From: Marchantia polymorpha subsp. ruderalis
Lineage: Eukaryota; Streptophyta; Marchantiopsida; Marchantiales; Marchantiaceae
Reading direction: 5' to 3'
Assembly: GCA_037833965.1 (NCBI GenBank)
Contig: AP031358.1
Span: 20,964,001-21,028,000, forward strand
Length of the DNA: 64,000 nucleotides
The translations under genes and the position numbers were made by a program. The stretch's first letter is position 1; every line of letters begins with the position of its first letter. Below, piece by piece: positions 13,143 through 24,949 of the stretch. The notes under the pieces were generated by a model. The model was given only the letters and a program-made list of their open reading frames with translations. It was not told where the DNA came from and did no database searches.

Positions 13143-13572
13143 GGTACGGCTCTCCGTACCCTCCTTTGGACCAACCTCCACTTGAAAAACTCCTCCAACT
13201 CTCTAGGCTGCAACTCTAGCAGGCCCTCTTGTCGCGTTCCAAGAATTCCAAGGATGACAAATATCTCGCCTGTCACTATATATGTCCTGTCATTGTCTCT
13301 ATCGTCCCGGTAGACAATGAGCTAACCAGTGATGTAGAAACTACTAAATCTTAGCGCAGTCGCTATTGTTTAGCCAAACCCAAGTTCACAATTGAAGTAA
13401 GACTATTCAAATACATAGCCTAGCTCAGAACCTAACGACATGACGTCTTTGAAACTGAAGGAGTCTCTGTTACGCTGGTAGAAAACCCCATGGCACGCTC
13501 GCGCATATCTGTGTTGGCACCCATCAACGGCTGCATACGAGTATCTCATACAAGCCGGAGACCATCATCCCT

Positions 13573-14043
13573 CTAAGCATGTGATGTGGAAAAACTCACA
13601 AATGTGGATAATGTCATATGAGGCTGTTTAGTAGCAACTAGCGCACTAGAACTGCAAAAAGGCTGACCACCTTGAGATGTCTCTATCTCATCAGGTAAAG
13701 AAGCCTCACCCCAAACCTTCTTCATCAACCTATAAGTCTCTAGCTGCAACTCATGGCAAGAACGCCAAAGTGGAACGTCTAAGGAAGAAGACACTTTCGC
13801 CGTTAGGATCATAATGTTCTCCATATCCTCATAGACCAGAGTGTCGTCGGCCAACATGTTGCACTCTAGCAAGTCGTCGGGCCACGCAAACTCTCCGCTA
13901 AACCCTGCAACAGATGCCAACATCGTAGGAGAAGATCCAAGCGGTTGAACTTTAGAAACGAATATCACAAGTAGCTCGCTCATAAGTCCATCCCCTAACT
14001 GCCAATCAGAGTGATAGGCTGCTGTCTTTGTCCAATACTCCAT
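13573..14043 (-). CDS. Hypothetical ORF between two facing LTRs
   Basis: A 156-codon open frame opens MEYWTKTAAYHSDWQLGDG. I do not recognise it. It has no zinc knuckle, protease, reverse transcriptase or integrase motif. It lies in the 1.28-kb interval between two oppositely oriented LTR-like sequences, so it may be the internal region of a non-autonomous element or simply chance. Codon use gives no strong support. Confidence 0.2.
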   Translation of the reverse strand: MEYWTKTAAYHSDWQLGDGLMSELLVIFVSKVQPLGSSPTMLASVAGFSGEFAWPDDLLECNMLADDTLVYEDMENIMILTAKVSSSLDVPLWRSCHELQLETYRLMKKVWGEASLPDEIETSQGGQPFCSSSALVATKQPHMTLSTFVSFSTSHA

Positions 14044-14424
14044 CTGAAAATCCCAAACTGCTCCTCCAACATCTACATTATGATTTTGTTGATATCACCA
14101 CAACACAAACTCCAAGCTGTGAGCTATCATGTGCGTCATCATACCTCAATTCCACGGATACGTTCTCGGTCATGAAATATGACCTATCACTGGTACCTCC
14201 AAATGATGTCTGGATCTTGAATGGACAAGGCTCAACCTCGAATCTCCGAACTTCCAAACTGATGCAAGCTGCCTTGTTCAACATCAAGGGTTGTGCACCA
14301 AAGTTGAACAAAACTCTAGCTATGACATACACTTGTTAAGTAGAACTCACCAAGCGAAACAAACCACTCCGGTTGTCCATCATACACACACCAAGGACAA
14401 TACTCTCACAATCAATGGCTGGTC

Positions 14425-15226
14425 TACAACCTCCGGGCTGACTCTCACTCAGGTTTACCTTAGATGACTTTGGTTTTGGTAGCTTATCATATTTCTAAAA
14501 GACTAGGATTCCTCATGAGACTCATAGCCTAAACAACCTTTCACACAGTCCCTCAATGTATCACTTCAAACCACACACTCATCGATACTCTAAAGTATTG
14601 AAAATCCTCACTCTTTCATATATGAAATAAGTATCTACATATGAACTCTCCAAATTGGTTGAGAGATTCTTTCCTACCTCTCTATATATATTACTTACAA
14701 ACTAACCACGGTAACAAACGGTAATTCCTATCTAACTTACTTTTACAAAGATAAATCATAGAAATGTTGACTAGTTATCAATATGTGGCAACATGCCATT
14801 GACCTTTTAAACCTTCTAGATGTTTACTAATCCCCAGATTGAGGTGACGATGTGCCATTTGTGCCTTTCCAACTTCTAAAACTTCCACTTTCCACTAGGT
14901 CAACATTAGATTTAGTCTGACCAATGGATTACTCCTTACTTAGTCAAACCAATCAAAACTAAACATGAAATCAAAAGTTTTTTCTCTTGGAATTCAGAAT
15001 TTTGTACAAGACAAAATAGAAGTGCTCATTCAAATTTTCTAGAACTTTTTTAGTTATTCTGCCAAGTATAGACATTATAGCTAAACATAGTTATAACTTG
15101 ATAAACTTAGTTATAACTAGCTAGACTTAGTCATAGCTAGCTAGATTTAGTCATAAGTATTATAACCATGATTAACTTCTTGGCTATTTCTAGTTTTATT
15201 TCACACATGCAATATCCGATATTACA
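14425..15226 (-). mobile_element. LTR related to the 50-58 kb gypsy family, reverse orientation
   Basis: Reverse-complemented, this stretch starts TGTAATATC near 15226 and ends ...GGTTGTA near 14425, about 802 bp against 858 bp for the intact LTR. It keeps the family signature: repeated TAGTTATAACTA and AGTCATAGCTA palindromes (15060-15165), the AATGGCATGTTGCCACAT block, AAAAGTAAGTTAGATAGG, a TATATA box (about 14680) and AGTCAGCCCGGAGGTTG at the end. No primer-binding site or clear target duplication adjoins it. Confidence 0.7.
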
Positions 15227-15239
15227 GGCCGGGCTGGTA

Positions 15240-16940
15240 ATAACTCCATCCTTGCCGCTGTTGCTTGCCAAGTAGTCTCATCCCTTAGTATAGGCGTTCA
15301 AGGTTGCTCTCCAACATTATCCTTGCGTATTTGAGCACTTGTAGTAGTGACACTTCCACGTTCACACAACGTGACTACTGCGCAAAATACACAAGCCACA
15401 TCAATTCCGGAGGCCATAAGCTCAGTGGCTGAAAACAGTGGAGATATTATCAATAAAGTAGCCATCCGCATTGCTGCACTAGATGATATCTCCGCGTCCA
15501 CAACATGTGATGTAGATGCCTCAACCCTCACTAACGAAAGACTAGGTGGTGTATGAATCATGGATGGAATCCTACCCACCTCTGACAATAGGAATGAATG
15601 GAGAAGCCTAGCTTGTCTTCCAGCTTCATCACTCTAAGGGTCCAACTCCACGGTCACACCACGTGGCTCGAAAGCACGAGCAGCATTTCTCGTCCCTACA
15701 ACTAATGCCTCAAAGTGAGCTACACTTGCCAAATAAGTACTCTACTTCGTGAGAAGTGGAAGCTTCAGCTCCAGGATTAGTCATGGCAACAAGCCTCTAC
15801 TCCAACTGGTCAATCCGAGCAGTCATAACGACCTCTATGATAGGAGTAGCACCAACTACGGGCCGTCCGGTGGCAACTGCACTAGCATTTCTATCACCCT
15901 CACCACCTCGACCTCGGCCTCGTGGAGCACCTATGCCACGACCTCTACCTCTAGATCTCAACTCTGGATGAAGGTCAAAACATCGCTCTGGAGGATGACC
16001 CGTCCAACCATAATGGTCATAGACAATATGTGTCGGCAGAGGTATAATCTGTGAACCTCATTGTCTGCCCTCTTTGGAACAATACTTTCTCATGTGACTA
16101 CCACCACATGTTCAATACATTGGTTCTTGCTACTAACCAAAAAATGAAGACAATGGTGCTCGCGCACCCGTTTTTCTAAAACCTGACTGAGATCGTGTTT
16201 GAACTCCACGACGCTTACCACGAGTGGGACAAGACTGTATGTTGTTGTTTATAACACGACAAGTAGTGGGCGTGTCTTTACTAAACAAAGATGTCACTAC
16301 CCTCTACTCCATTATATTAAGCTCAATCTTCTCAAACAAAGCGAACACGTGGGCTAATGTGGGTGACACATCGCTCATTAGAGTAGCATCATGTATCCTC
16401 TTGCGCAAATTTCTGTCTTGAATTTGGTACCAATATTGGACAGCCTGTGCATCAGTTACACCATGGATAACTGAGATCAAACGGCCTCATATGCGTCATT
16501 TCAGAGATGTATGCCTGTCGAAAATTCTCACCTGTCTTTTGTTCAAACTCCTACATACTCGTCAACTTCTCAGTCTTCACTCCCTAATAGTTCTTACTCA
16601 ACCTCTTGAAAAACTCCGCAATCAGACTGAAGGTAGGCACACCACTAGCAACTCCACCCAAGCTGCCAACGACGGTGCTACTAACGTCTCCACTAGCCGC
16701 ACCACTGGTATGTCCGCTAGTCTCGCTCCTTCTACCTCCACCAGTTGCTCCACTAGGACCGCTCCTAGTACCTTCATCAACAACTTCATTGGGACTTCCA
16801 CTAGTATCGCTTCTGGTACCTTCATTAGTACCTCCACTAGTGCTGTTACTTGCAGCTCCACTAGCAACACCACTTACAACTTCACTGGTATCAACATCAC
16901 CCTGGGTAATGAATAGGTAGTTTGGGGACTGTGAGCACAA
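15240..16940 (-). pseudogene. Decayed retrotransposon gag
   Basis: Read on the minus strand, broken frames show a gag-like order. A low-complexity Gly/Ser/Thr-rich N-terminus (about 16940-16640) is followed by IAEFFKRL, a stretch containing EKLTSM and MTHMRPFDLSYPW, and two degenerate CCHC knuckles near 16090-16130 (TCGGSHMRKYC) and 15990-16030 (YGWTGHPPERCF), ending in an Arg-Gly-rich tail. Stops and frameshifts interrupt the frame throughout. Missing cysteines in the knuckles appear as Tyr codons, consistent with G-to-A decay. No protease or polymerase follows; the reverse LTR at 14425-15226 lies directly downstream. Confidence 0.5.
16640..16900. repeat. Degenerate short repeat rich in CCACTAG
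   Basis: CTCCACTAG, TTCCACTAG and TACCTCCACTAGT-like words recur every 12-30 bp, leaving three overlapping frames open in the same stretch. On the minus strand they encode Gly-Thr-Ser-rich repeats such as EGTRSDTSG and EGTRSGPSG, best read as the low-complexity N-terminus of the dead gag. Confidence 0.5.
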
Positions 16941-17958
16941 AAATGCGCTCGCATGTCATTTTAATGTTATGAGAGTCAAAATTTTGGATTTAAGTTCTCG
17001 CGAATTTATGCTTGGAGTGTTCGTTATAAATTTTGCAAATTTATACCTTCAAGTAATGGATGGATGACAATGGGGTTTTGAGAGTAGAAATTTGATTTCA
17101 GTAGTGCAATGCGCAGGTTGTGTTACTACGGGAATATTAAAATTCTTTCTTTAAGGATATTGAATTGGAAAATTGATCAAAGGGAATGGGATCGCGTACT
17201 CGCACGTACACAGTGACATGAGTAAAAAAGCAGAAATGAAGCTCGTAAGCTTGAGATAATTTGCCGTGGCAGATCTACATGTAAATGTTAAGACGGCCAC
17301 GGGACGTTGGTATATCGATTAGGAGGAGACACGCGAGGAAGAGATTCGTCAGGGTTTGTGGCTGCGCTGCTGTCAAAGCATGACGGCGTCCGGAGGATCT
17401 TGGTTGGCCGCACCTAGCGGTTGCAATGTGTAAGCTTTAAACTCCCCACCCCTTTGCGTTTGAGTCCGGATGGGGGATCTAAGCGAACAAGGATAAAACA
17501 CTAACACTCATGAAACTACACTTAGACAAAAGCCACTTGAGCTACCTCTACCATTGCCAATAAACACTAGCTATCATATCCTAACTCTTCTCTCTCCTTC
17601 CTCCACGCGAGGAATCAACACATCCACAAAAAAATCTATGGCACACCACCGATGCACTCCACAAAAATTCACAAGCACCCGCAGCCACCAGCATGCCGAG
17701 CCAACCCTAACCTAAAATCAAAACCTAATCCTAAATCTAAGTTTAACCCTAAATCCACTTCACTCAGCCGCCAGCTTCTTAAGAGCTTTAGATCCAAGCT
17801 CTGAGGCTGAAAATTCGCACGCATGCGCGGGCGGTTGAAACCAACAGCTCTACCAAATTTCAGCTCCATCCGACCGTTCACCGCGAAGATATGGGCCCCG
17901 CAAATCTCTTTTCCAAGGCCAAAATTCCCTCGCCAAAGTCCGAGGTCCAAGGCAACTT

Positions 17959-18010
17959 ACCGCCGAAAGCATCCTACCGTCGAAGGCACCCTACCGCCGA
18001 AGGCACTTCC
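17959..18010. repeat. 17-bp tandem repeat, three copies
   Basis: Three consecutive units of the form CTACCGCCGAAGGCACC occur with one to three differences each, just upstream of the 201-bp tandem repeat. Related CGAAGGC words recur at 18180-18205. Confidence 0.6.
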
Positions 18011-18017
18011 GCGCCTT

Positions 18018-18372
18018 CGCCTATCCATATCAATTACTTTTGACACTCATAACTCAGCGATCACTTATTTGTTTCAAGAGTTCTTGGGCTCGTTAGAACA
18101 AGCGTGTTGAGCTCTTTCTATCAAGACCATAATTAAGTCAAGGCGTTAATAATTGAAAAAGTTATGACCCTAAACCCTTGCTCCGAAGGCCCTTGCGTCG
18201 AAGGCTCTTGCTCGACTTCGCCTATCCATATCAGCCACTTTCAACAGTCATAACTCAGCGCTCCCTTATCCGTTTTAAGAGTTCTTGGGCTCGTTAGAAA
18301 GAGCATGTTGAGCTCTATCTAGCAAAACCCTAACTAAGTCAAGGCGTTACTAATTGAAAACGTCATGAGGTA
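18018..18372. repeat. Tandem duplication with 201-bp period
   Basis: The first unit starts CGCCTATCCATATCA at 18018 and the second starts identically at 18219. Shared blocks follow at the same spacing: CATAACTCAGCG, AAGAGTTCTTGGGCTCGTTA, GTTGAGCTCT and AAGTCAAGGCGTTA. The second copy is partial. No coding potential was seen. Confidence 0.75.
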
Positions 18373-18965
18373 TTTACTCCATCAGATCTCTGAAACTTCT
18401 TCGAGAAAGAAAAAAAAATTAGGTTTTTACAAGAATACAACACATCTGGCCTTGCCACACTCTCTCCTCTACTTCACTTTTCTCCGGGGAAAACGCTCCT
18501 TTTGATAAATTGGACAGCTCTGGTTACAAATCTTTCAAAACAGACCTTGCTGCTTGCGGCTTTACTTTTCATATTTCCTCCTCAAATACTCCACCTCACA
18601 ATTCAATTGCACTCCAAGAACTAGCAGTGCTAATGAATCTCGCAGTTACATTCGTTGTTCTACCATCAAGTCGCCGTCCGTCAAGATGATACTCCTCGTT
18701 GTGGGTTCTTGAATTCGCCACCAACTGAGAAACGGTCATTGTACGTAACCGTTTCCTTTACCTAGCCGTCTTAACGTATAAAGTAACTAACATCTGACTA
18801 ACACTATCCAATTATTTTTTATTTTTTTTCTCTTTGATTGTTCAAAGATCTTCTACTTTTCTATTCTAGTTCTAAGTCAAAAGGTGAGCACATAATTGAG
18901 CTCACGTAACTGGCGACCATCAGGGGACGGATCCCAGCATCTCTAGCTTGCAATCTAGTTAACAT

Positions 18966-19745
18966 CTATGCTCTATATTGCTTGCACCGATTGCCAGACG
19001 TGCGAGTCGGAAAGATTTCCCCATTCAAAGTCTTTAGCTACACTGAATTGTTTGGGAATGACTCCCGAACAAGATACGGTCCTAACCATATAGCATCCAA
19101 CTTCCCCGGAAAATCAAGCTTTTGCGCATCTTGAATCATCACCATCATACCTACTCTAAGTGTTCTTGTCTTATTCTTCTTGTCGAAGGTGATCTTTCTT
19201 CTCTATTGAATGGCTTCAATATGTTGAGCGCTCAATCTTCTACTCTCATCAAGTTCGCTAGGAATCGCGGATTAGCATGCCGCGGACTTCCAATGTTGTC
19301 AACCTATCTATTAACGACTGACTGTTTGTAAGCCGCAACTGCACCGCAACTCGAAGTGATTCTACCTCGAACTCAATGAGGAGAGTTGCTTCCAACCCGA
19401 ACATCAACGAAAATGGAGTTGCTTGGGTCGTTACCTTAAAAGTTGTACAATAAGCCCACAATGCCGCCGTCAGCTTGGAGTCCCAATCCCTCTTTGAGTC
19501 AAAAACCGTCTTGCAAAGTATGCTCACCAATATTTCATTGACTCGTTCTGTCTGACCATTTGTCTGCGGATGATAAGGAGTCGTTTTCCTATGGTCTATC
19601 TTAAACCTATCTATTAATTCTTGAAACATCTCGTTCAAGAAGTGCTTGCCCCTATCGCTAACCAGAATCTTGGGACATCTAAACTTGGAAATGATGTTTT
19701 TGTACATGAATGTGACGGCATGAGCAGCCGTATTCGTCTTCACCG
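18966..19745 (-). pseudogene. Ty3/gypsy integrase fragment
   Basis: The minus-strand frame from 19743 encodes the integrase core. SDRGKHF supplies the second catalytic Asp, and PYHPQTNGQTERVN supplies the catalytic Glu with exactly 35 residues between (DD35E). It continues through WAYCTTFK and SLMFGLE. Beyond a frame break near 19258 the C-terminal module appears in another frame (LDFPGKLDAIWLGPYLV), interrupted by an in-frame TAG and ending at 18966. The first Asp, zinc finger, RNase H and reverse transcriptase are absent. This is a dead fragment of a gypsy element; no chromodomain was seen. Confidence 0.85.
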
Positions 19746-19799
19746 CTTTCGCCCTGATCCCACTTTGAAGTGTTCGGCAAACTCTCCAACTGCAATTGA

Positions 19800-21660
19800 T
19801 CTACATTTTTGAAGAGACCTCCAAGCAAATAAAACAAAACATGCATGTAGATTCGGAATTTGATTTTAAGTAGAAAGTAATTTGATTCTAAAGTCTAACA
19901 AAATCTTCATATCAGAAATCTGAACTTCTGAACTTCAGAATTTCAGAATACTTTGTATGAACTAAACTATTGTTTCCAAAAAGTTTAAAAGTTTTGCTCA
20001 CTTCTTCCGTCAGAGTAATGTCCTCAAACAACCTTTTTTCTAGCTACAAATCGGCCTCTGTAAATACAAGTGACTGAGACTCAGAACAGCTCTTAATTAT
20101 GCCGAGAAAACGTCATGTTGTGAATTTTTACTCCAAGTGTTCTAATGTATCCTGTGAGCCACTTTGAGACTTCAACACGTCATCTAAAGAAACCTGCATC
20201 TTCAAATGAAAATGATGAGTGAATTTGAGCCGCATACATCTATATGCGACTCTGTCCACATCGTATCTATCGATGCACCAAGCTATCAGTATGTGAAGTG
20301 AACACCGAGATGCTGAATCTGTTTGGCCAATATAAAATACCCAATATCTCAAACAAACAAATGGGACTCCACGACACCCCGCTCACGTCGCTCTGCAACC
20401 TCATCAAGTGAGTCAATCTCGCTCAAAGTTTGAAATAGAGCCTTGACCGTGTTTAGTGGATGTCGAGACACGATCATCTTGGATTTAACATTCTTGTATC
20501 CAGCTAAACTCAAAATACCACCGACTGTGTGGATATAGTTTCCAGCAAGTCTTTCGATTCTCTTCAGTATGATCTCACCAAGCAACTCTCCATCCATCAA
20601 GACCAACAATTTGGAATATACCGCATCTGCACGTTATTCAAAATAATGCCCACTACCTGAAAATACTCACGACCTGGAAACCAAAACTTGACAAATTTCA
20701 CAAGCTACGTGCAAACTCCTCACTCAAAACTATTCGTGTGACTGTAGGCCATCAACTTGTACCACTTTTTGGATCCCCAAATTAATCATATGAATTTGAT
20801 TTAGATGAACCATTGTGTTAAACTCTGAGACTCATCTCGACGCTTAACTTAGAACAAAAATCTATGTTAACAAAAATTCAAAAATTGAGCTTTCAAATTA
20901 GAAAATAAAATCTTTAGAATAGCAAACGCAACTGGCCGGGTCAAATGTTGAAACCCACTATTTCACAATTTTACGCTTCGACTATGGTTCTGACAATTCC
21001 TCGTTTAAAACTGGCCATCAACACTCGCTTTCCTCACAAGTCTAACATCAAGTTCCACTTGTTTTACGGCACAAAGAGCAGCGTAGATTGTTGAAATGGT
21101 TCTGCCCTTTGTCTACTGTGCGACAGATCTTTGCACACTTGCAATTCAACCACCGCTCTTGGCCAAAAGTCCACGGACCTCTCATAAGGTTTTTAGATCA
21201 CAACCCATCACAAACCAAACCCTTTCTATCTTCCAAATGAATCGTCTTTCACTCTGTGGCTTCATAAAGCTCTAACCTCTGCTCAACTTTTGAGCTTCAA
21301 AATATCAATACTGATTGGTGCATTTGAACCATATTTCATTTGAAACTTGTTAGATCCAAGAGAGACTCATGCATTTCTGCACTTCGATTTGAAAAAATAC
21401 CTCAATCATAAAACTCGTTCATATTGTCAATACTATCATATACACAAAAAATCTTCAAACCATGAATCATTCAAATCTAAACTCGCACTTTGATTGCGAA
21501 CATCACACTGAACCTTGAAATTACCATAAAAAATTCTTCTCCTTCGGTACAATCTATTGCCCAAAACCACTTCGAATCTCAAATTGCTCCAAGTGAATGA
21601 AATTGCAAAAACTCCAATAATCTTCGTCAGCGATCTCAAACGAGAAACTCAATTCTTTGA
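19800..21660. other. Stretch without an assigned gene
   Basis: Only unrecognised ORFs are present. The longest, on the minus strand (20349-20609), opens MLVLMDGELLGEII and has no known motif. The stretch lies upstream of the integrase fragment and before the second dispersed-repeat copy, so it is probably old retrotransposon DNA. Confidence 0.35.
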
Positions 21661-21664
21661 GTGA

Positions 21665-21895
21665 AATTGACGTGTTTTTCCTCACTTGCAACAAAACTGT
21701 CACACATACATAAGTCGAACCCAACCCATTCGTCTTGAAAATGCAGATCTACGCTTGAGGGCATTCACTCGTCTCAACGTTACAGGCTCGACTCGAAGAA
21801 CTGACGTTATTTGAGTCGTTGTCGCCTCTATACCCTACGTGAACAGTAACCCTAGTTTAACGGCTAAAATTAGTATACACTAAAATACATGACAA
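21665..21895. repeat. Dispersed repeat B, copy 2
   Basis: Same orientation as copy 1 at 11925-12160 and about 9.7 kb away, with the shared blocks GTCACACATACATAA, CACTCGTC and GTGAACAGTAA. The pair could be ancient termini of one large element that later absorbed the insertions between them, or independent copies. Confidence 0.55.
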
Positions 21896-21899
21896 TTCG

Positions 21900-22850
21900 T
21901 TGATTAATATAATATATTATAAGATTGAAGTTTGTAACTCTTTATATTTTTATGTATAATAAATTTATTTTATAGTGTACTGATACTTCCATCATGTTGA
22001 TTAGCTTTTTTACTCTTTTTTCTTCTCATATCTCACCACTTCGACGTAATTCTTATCATCTTTATATACATTTTTTTTAATTCCTCATTCTTGTGCCACC
22101 ATGCGAAGATGTTGATGACTTGAAGGTTGCGTGCGTATAACATGACCGTGTGGAAGAATTGTAGAAGCTTGGAGCCAAGATGAGGCGTCAGGGAGGCAGT
22201 AACACGCCGAGTAAACATAGAAAGATGTCAAGAAAAAGCAACATGGAAACATAGAAAAGTGTCGGGCAATGATGGGAAAAGCAAATCAGTAGGATGGGAG
22301 TATCGACGCCTATTTTATATTTCATATATGATCATCACAATTTTCATCATGACTGCTCATTTTTTTTATGAAAAGATTGTTGAATATGAAAATTTTTTAT
22401 TGTGAATTTAATTTACAAGACACATCTTCAACATATTATGATTTCAATCAAATTAATAGTCAGCTGAATACAAAATGTGTCAAGTATCCATACATATTGA
22501 GCCATAAAATCAAATTCAATCAACAAAACTCATAATGCTATGATGAAAAATAGTTGATTTTTGAGATGAGCTATTTGATGCAATGAGGAAGTATGTAATG
22601 AAAAATATAATGTAGTTTGGTGTAAAAACTTTTAGGTTTAGTATTATGAATAATTATGGTGACATGAGTAGAATTCTAAATTTGTAAAAGAAACAAAATA
22701 ATCAAGAATGTATTTGAAAGGTAAGATTAACTCTCACGAGTAATGAGAAATAAATTAATACTTTTGCATATCATCATGACTCGCAAATTCCAAATATCAC
22801 ATAATCAATATTGATGTATAGAATTAACAGCTGGAGGATAATGTGAAATA
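21900..22850. other. AT-rich spacer
   Basis: AT-rich sequence with short ORFs only, none recognisable. Confidence 0.5.
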
Positions 22851-23097
22851 TACGTGAGGTACTCGACCTTGATGTTATATCACCGTCTAGAGTGGAACAC
22901 TCACCGCACATGCATGTTCTCATTCCACGCACAGAGAAAGAAAAGTGGAGGAAATACAGAAACCAAATTAACATACCTTTGTCTCACTAAAACTATATCA
23001 TTTAGAATGCTCCATGGACCGATCCCTCCTGTCATTTCTTACAGATGTGAGTTTGATATACTCCTCCAAGAAATGGGATTAGATATTGAATATTTGT

Positions 23098-23250
23098 TGA
23101 CCTGATTAAAGCAACCTGGGGCGAAAGGAATTTCACCACCGGCATTCCCAAGTACTACAAGAAGGAAGGAGCTGGCCATGGACTGCGCTCCCCGAGAGGC
23201 CTGCAACTCGAGGTAGTGGAGAAGCAGGAGGGACATGCGTCCGTTTCATA
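23098..23250 (+). other. Exon-like open frame of unknown identity
   Basis: On the + strand an open frame encodes TWGERNFTTGIPKYYKKEG, then AGHGLRSPRGLQLEVVEKQ, ending at TAG 23248-23250. The sequence is balanced and looks like a C-terminal exon. The opposite strand is also open (MSLLLLHYLELQ...). I do not recognise either translation, and no matching upstream exon was identified. Confidence 0.25.
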
Positions 23251-24949
23251 GCGGGATGTCGGCACAAAGACCCAGCTAAACCAGCGTCGGTCAGAGTAAC
23301 GCGGGTCAGTTAACCGCCCCCGGTGAGATTAGGGCACAGAAGGGCATCGCTGCTCGTGACGAGGCCGCTGCTGGGTGGAGGAGACTGATGACGTGGCGAG
23401 GTTGAGGATAACTCGAGCGATTCGACCGAAGTCAAAGAAGGACGGCTCCGGGCGAGACATGCGCCTGACGAATCTCTGGCCCCCCGGCTGGCTCTGGTTG
23501 TTTGTTCCACAGAGCTCGTCCCTATCCTCGTGACAGGCCGAGTGACGACGATGGCTGATGTCAGTGCGGCCTGGATCGCGATGCTTCGGCGGCCAGCGGG
23601 TAATCGGAAAGATAATGCTGCCAGGGCTGTCTTGATGCGCTCTTGCGACGAAGAGAGATGTTCGTCTTGCTTGGATGTTTGTTTTCTCGACTAGGGCGGC
23701 CCTCGACACTACTACTTTCTGATCTACGGTCCGCGGTTCCTCCGAGTGAGGTGCATGTCGTTTGACGGACTCATTGCACGCCCGGTCACCTCTCCAGGAG
23801 CTATGTTGACACAGACATTCGAGAAAAACTGCTCTTGTCCTCGATTTCTTCTCAAGCCCAGCCTAACGTCACTTGTCGTCACATCTTTTCGGTTAGGGTG
23901 ATGGCATGGCATGCGATATTTTAACTGACCACATGCCAAAGTTTCCGTCGTAAGTAGAAAGTAGACGGAGATTTCCGAACAGTTTGCAGTCTTCCCGAGC
24001 TGTGGAAACCTAGGCTTGGAACTGCTTGCTGGACCGAATCGGTTGATTCACTTCAGCCCCGATCCTGTAATATGAACATGTGCTATGGATCCATCCCGAG
24101 AAGTGTAAGAACTGTGGGCGCGAGGTTCACAGGTGTGATATTATATTTACCAGGCAATCCCGAAGTTTCGCAGGTGAAATCGTCTCGCAGTACGGTGGAG
24201 GAAACAAGGTCACGATTCGACAGCTGTGGTTATTTCTTTCGGTGGGAGGAAGATAGGTCAACTGAGTGGAACAGATACAGAGGCTGGTTTTCGAGGAAGT
24301 CGAGATCACTCGCTCACTGTCGGAAGTAACTGATTGCTGGTGCTTGTGGTAGTCCGTGTTATGATGGGACTAGTCGAGCATGAACGGAAGAGAAGATCTT
24401 CAGTATCGATGGAAGACTCGCCTTGGACAGCAGACTCGACCCCCAATGTGATGTTGATGCGTCAACGACGACACTGATGACGTTCGCTTCTCAGAGTCAT
24501 GAGATTATGCTCACCTCTTGAAATGACTCACGTCGGATATCATTTCTAGCTTGAGGGAAGGGATAACTCGCTGCTACACCGCTGGAACTCGAAACCCAGG
24601 AGAAAAAATCTTCAGGAGACAAAGTTTCACCATGACACGGAAAACGCGTGTTCCGTGACCTAAACAACTGCTATCACTTAGTAGTAAACAAGGATGAAAA
24701 TGGACTACAACAAAATTGAACAATACTAGGACTGGAAGAATTTCGTCCCCTCCTCAGCTATACAGAAACGTCTTGAAAGATAACTCCAAGCTCACTTTGA
24801 CCGATCAGGCGTAACTGGTACTTCAAAATCTAAGCTGACCACACTGAAACAGGGATTCGTCCTGTGTCACAACTAAACTATGGATAGCAAGCTTGTAGTT
24901 GAATCCCATACGGCAGAGGACTGACTACGCCGACAACTACCTGATGACC

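Noticed and set aside
14417..15238. GGCTGGT on both sides of the reverse LTR as a target duplication
   Set aside because: The copies do not abut the LTR ends and the family makes 4-bp duplications, so this is probably chance.
16491..16940. Three overlapping ORFs of 104-141 codons
   Set aside because: All three arise from the same short CCACTAG-type repeat; only the minus-strand reading connects to gag-like sequence, and that is broken.
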